Assembly: GCA_039934375.1 (NCBI GenBank)
Contig: JBDTMH010000047.1
Location: forward strand, 1 to 23,122
Direction: 5' to 3'
Source of the DNA: CAISIP01 sp039934375
Lineage (GTDB): Bacteria; Pseudomonadota; Gammaproteobacteria; Burkholderiales; Burkholderiaceae_C
DNA: 23,122 nucleotides
The notes beneath the pieces are model-generated. The model worked only from the letters and a program-made list of their open reading frames with translations. It searched no databases and was not told the DNA's origin. Made by a program: the position numbers and the translations under genes. This document shows positions 21,599 to 23,122 of the stretch, piece by piece (the stretch's first letter is position 1; every line of letters starts with the position of its first letter).

Positions 21599-22873
21599 AT
21601 GAGAAAAACATTCCGCTCGCTGCGCAACCGCAATTACCGTGTCTGGGCGGGGGGTGCCCTGGTGTCGAACGTGGGCACCTGGATGCAGCGCATCGCGCAG
21701 GATTGGCTGGTGCTGACCGAACTCACCGACCACAACGCCACAGCGGTAGGCATCGTGATGGCGTTGCAATACGGCCCCCACATACTGCTGCTACCCTGGA
21801 CCGGCAGCATGGCGGACCGCGTCGATCGGCGCCGCCTGTTGATCGCCACCCAGGCGATGCAGGCCGTGCTGGCGCTTGTGCTTGGCCTGCTCACCATCAC
21901 CGGCCATGTCGCGTTGTGGCATGTGTACGGGTTTGCTTTTCTGCTGGGCTGCACCAGCGCCTTCGATGCACCGGCGCGCCATACCTTCGTGGTCGACCTG
22001 GTCGGCGAAGCCGACCTGTCAAATGCCGTGGCACTGAACTCTACCTCCTTCAACGCGGCGCGCATGGTGGGACCGGCCGTGGCCGGGTTGCTCATCGCGG
22101 CGGTCGGCACGGGCTGGGCTTTCTTGCTGAACGCACTGTCGTTCGCGGCCGTGATCGGCGCCTTGTATGCGCTACGCTCGAGCGAATTGCAAGCGTCCGT
22201 CCGCGCAGCGAATGCCGGAGCAGGATTCGTGGACGGCCTGCGTTATGTGCGGGGCCGCCCCGACCTGCTGGCTTTGCTGCTGATGGTCTTTTTGATCGGC
22301 ACCTTCGGTCTGAACTTTTCGCTGTTCATTTCGACCATGTCGGTGACCACCTTCCACGGCGATTCAGCGCAGTACGGTTTGCTGATGTCGGTGATGTCCA
22401 TAGGTACCATTTCTGGGGCATTGCTGGCAGCCGGCCAGGATCGGCCGCGCATGGATCTGCTGCTGACCAGCGCGGCGGCATTCAGCCTGGGCTGCGCACT
22501 GGCAGCATGTATGCCGGACCCGGCCTGGTTCGCCGCGTCACTGGTGATCGTGGGACTGTCGGCCATGACTTTCACCAATGCCAGCGCCAGCCTGGCGCAG
22601 TTGGCCAGCGCGCCCCATATGCGCGGACGGGTGACGGCCATCCGGCTGGCGATCTTGATGGGTGGGACGCCCATCGGTGCGCCGTTGGTGGGCTGGACCG
22701 CTGACCATTTGGGTCCGCGCTGGGCCATGGGTATCGGTGCGGTTGCCGGCTTTCTTGCGGCGCTGGTCGGGGTGGTGTATCTGGTGCGCTTCCGGCGCTT
22801 GCGGATTGAACGTCGTGCCGGGCGCTGGCACCTGCAAATGGAGGATGAGGCACTCTCATTCAAACAGGGGTGA
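21599..22873 (+). CDS. MFS transporter, EntS/MFS_3-like
   Basis: A 424-residue inner-membrane protein with about 10-12 membrane segments. The N-terminus MRKTFRSLRNRNYRVWAGG followed by VSNVGTWMQRIAQDWLV is typical of the MFS_3 group that includes the enterobactin exporter EntS. Motif A is GSMADRVDRRRLL (69-81) after segment 2, and FDAPARHTFVVDLVG with NAVALNSTSFNAARMVGPAVAG (around 121-160) are further family marks. The ATG at 21599 has only a weak ribosome-binding site; an open frame upstream to 21476 is not family-like. It follows the dehydrogenases by 167 bp on the same strand, and may export a product of the cluster or be independent. No siderophore genes are seen, so siderophore export is not implied. 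Confidence 0.9.
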   Translation: MRKTFRSLRNRNYRVWAGGALVSNVGTWMQRIAQDWLVLTELTDHNATAVGIVMALQYGPHILLLPWTGSMADRVDRRRLLIATQAMQAVLALVLGLLTITGHVALWHVYGFAFLLGCTSAFDAPARHTFVVDLVGEADLSNAVALNSTSFNAARMVGPAVAGLLIAAVGTGWAFLLNALSFAAVIGALYALRSSELQASVRAANAGAGFVDGLRYVRGRPDLLALLLMVFLIGTFGLNFSLFISTMSVTTFHGDSAQYGLLMSVMSIGTISGALLAAGQDRPRMDLLLTSAAAFSLGCALAACMPDPAWFAASLVIVGLSAMTFTNASASLAQLASAPHMRGRVTAIRLAILMGGTPIGAPLVGWTADHLGPRWAMGIGAVAGFLAALVGVVYLVRFRRLRIERRAGRWHLQMEDEALSFKQG

Positions 22874-22874
22874 T

Positions 22875-22898
22875 GGCAGGATGGCAGGTTGGCAGGAT
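22875..22898. repeat. three tandem 8-bp repeats
   Basis: GGCAGGAT, GGCAGGTT, GGCAGGAT lie head to tail directly after the MFS stop, followed by a partial GGC. They sit next to the integrase remnant and may mark slippage or an insertion edge. Confidence 0.6.
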
Positions 22899-22921
22899 GG
22901 CTTTGCAGTGACCCTGGCCCA

Positions 22922-23005
22922 GGTAAGCGCCTGGCGTTTGGCGTCTACCCGGATGTGACCTTGAAAGCCGCACGTGACCAGGCGGTCAGCATCCACCAGG
23001 TGTAG
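22922..23005 (+). pseudogene. fragment of a P4-type tyrosine integrase (N-terminal DUF4102 region)
   Basis: A 27-codon frame ending at TAG 23003 reads GKRLAFGVYPDVTLKAARDQA. This matches the N-terminal arm-binding domain of P4/prophage tyrosine integrases, in which a 'LxLGxYPxVSLxxAR' stretch is conserved. There is no start codon, and none of the catalytic domain (Arg-His-Arg-Tyr) is present, so it is a remnant of a mobile element. No tRNA gene or attachment repeat is visible in the window. Confidence 0.65.
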
Positions 23006-23121
23006 CTGGAAGGCCGCAGCTGTTCGATGGTGGCCGTGTCCGGCGGGTGGTCAAGGCAAGTGGCCAGCTTGCGAACGGTCTAGTCCTTCTCAGCATTGTT
23101 GACCACCACCGACCGGCCATC
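23006..23121 (-). other. unidentified coding-like fragment with an in-frame stop at the window edge
   Basis: On the minus strand one frame reads DGRSVVVNNAEKD, then TAG (23082-23080), then TVRKLATCLDHPPDTATIEQ and LRPSSYTWWM. The composition looks protein-like on both sides of the stop, suggesting a broken gene that enters from beyond the right edge. I do not recognise the family. Its tail overlaps the integrase fragment in antisense, so its true end is unclear. Confidence 0.25.
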
Positions 23122-23122
23122 G

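Noticed and set aside
21517..22704. A 395-codon plus-strand frame overlapping the MFS gene
   Set aside because: It is a shifted frame of the transporter with no hydrophobic pattern or family likeness.
1..23122. tRNA, rRNA, riboswitches and complete insertion sequences
   Set aside because: I looked for cloverleaf-like or rRNA-like segments, transposase motifs and paired terminal repeats and saw none convincing; a covariance-model scan would be decisive.

Overview
The window looks like a chromosomal segment of a GC-rich betaproteobacterium, most likely Burkholderiales and perhaps Comamonadaceae-like. This is inferred from gene style: an orphan ABC_sub_bind periplasmic protein, divergent LysR regulators, a dipeptide-type ABC operon and the residual xth C-terminus. 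No rRNA, tRNA or other taxonomic marker is visible. The segment mixes intact operons with gene remnants, as in an accessory region that has been rearranged repeatedly.

Layout. (1) 1-1174, minus strand: a tight four-gene operon (DUF3703 protein, small lipoprotein, His-rich membrane protein, DJ-1/PfpI protein cut by the window edge), divergent from an AraC regulator at 1274-2101. (2) 2377-4378: a LysR regulator divergent from an NmrA-like/atypical SDR protein, with a palindromic candidate operator between them. (3) 4379-4751: a leader-like gap with a possible decayed small gene, then an ABC_sub_bind periplasmic protein (4752-5735) with no transporter partners. (4) 6115-8924: a FIST sensor protein and a hybrid histidine kinase, 11 bp apart. 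(5) 8925-9400: non-coding, with the last ~38 codons of a lost exodeoxyribonuclease III. (6) 9505-10479, minus strand: a two-gene secreted module, one short protein of nine NG-containing pentapeptide units and one six-cysteine exported protein. (7) 10681-11072: two facing gene stumps, DUF899 (frameshifted) and RidA. (8) 11069-12286, minus strand: a PLP aminotransferase whose stop overlaps the RidA start. (9) 12553-13437, minus strand: a LysR regulator. (10) 13770-21431, plus strand: a dipeptide-type ABC importer (two ATPases, two permeases, binding protein) followed by two tandem paralogous D-2-hydroxyacid dehydrogenases, then an EntS-like MFS exporter (21599-22873). (11) Right edge: 8-bp tandem repeats, a P4-type integrase fragment and an unidentified reading frame with an in-frame stop.

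How the genes may work together. The LysR at 12553-13437 sits between the aminotransferase/RidA pair and the importer/dehydrogenase operon. It has a perfect 15-bp palindrome just upstream of its start and probably controls the cluster. A reasonable but unproven reading is uptake of a peptide-like or hydroxy-acid-bearing compound, oxidation or reduction at a 2-hydroxy/2-keto position, and transamination. The FIST protein and hybrid kinase form a split sensor with no DNA-binding output gene nearby. The least explained module is the NG-repeat/six-cysteine pair at 9505-10479, which resembles from memory a secreted-protein architecture common in myxobacteria.
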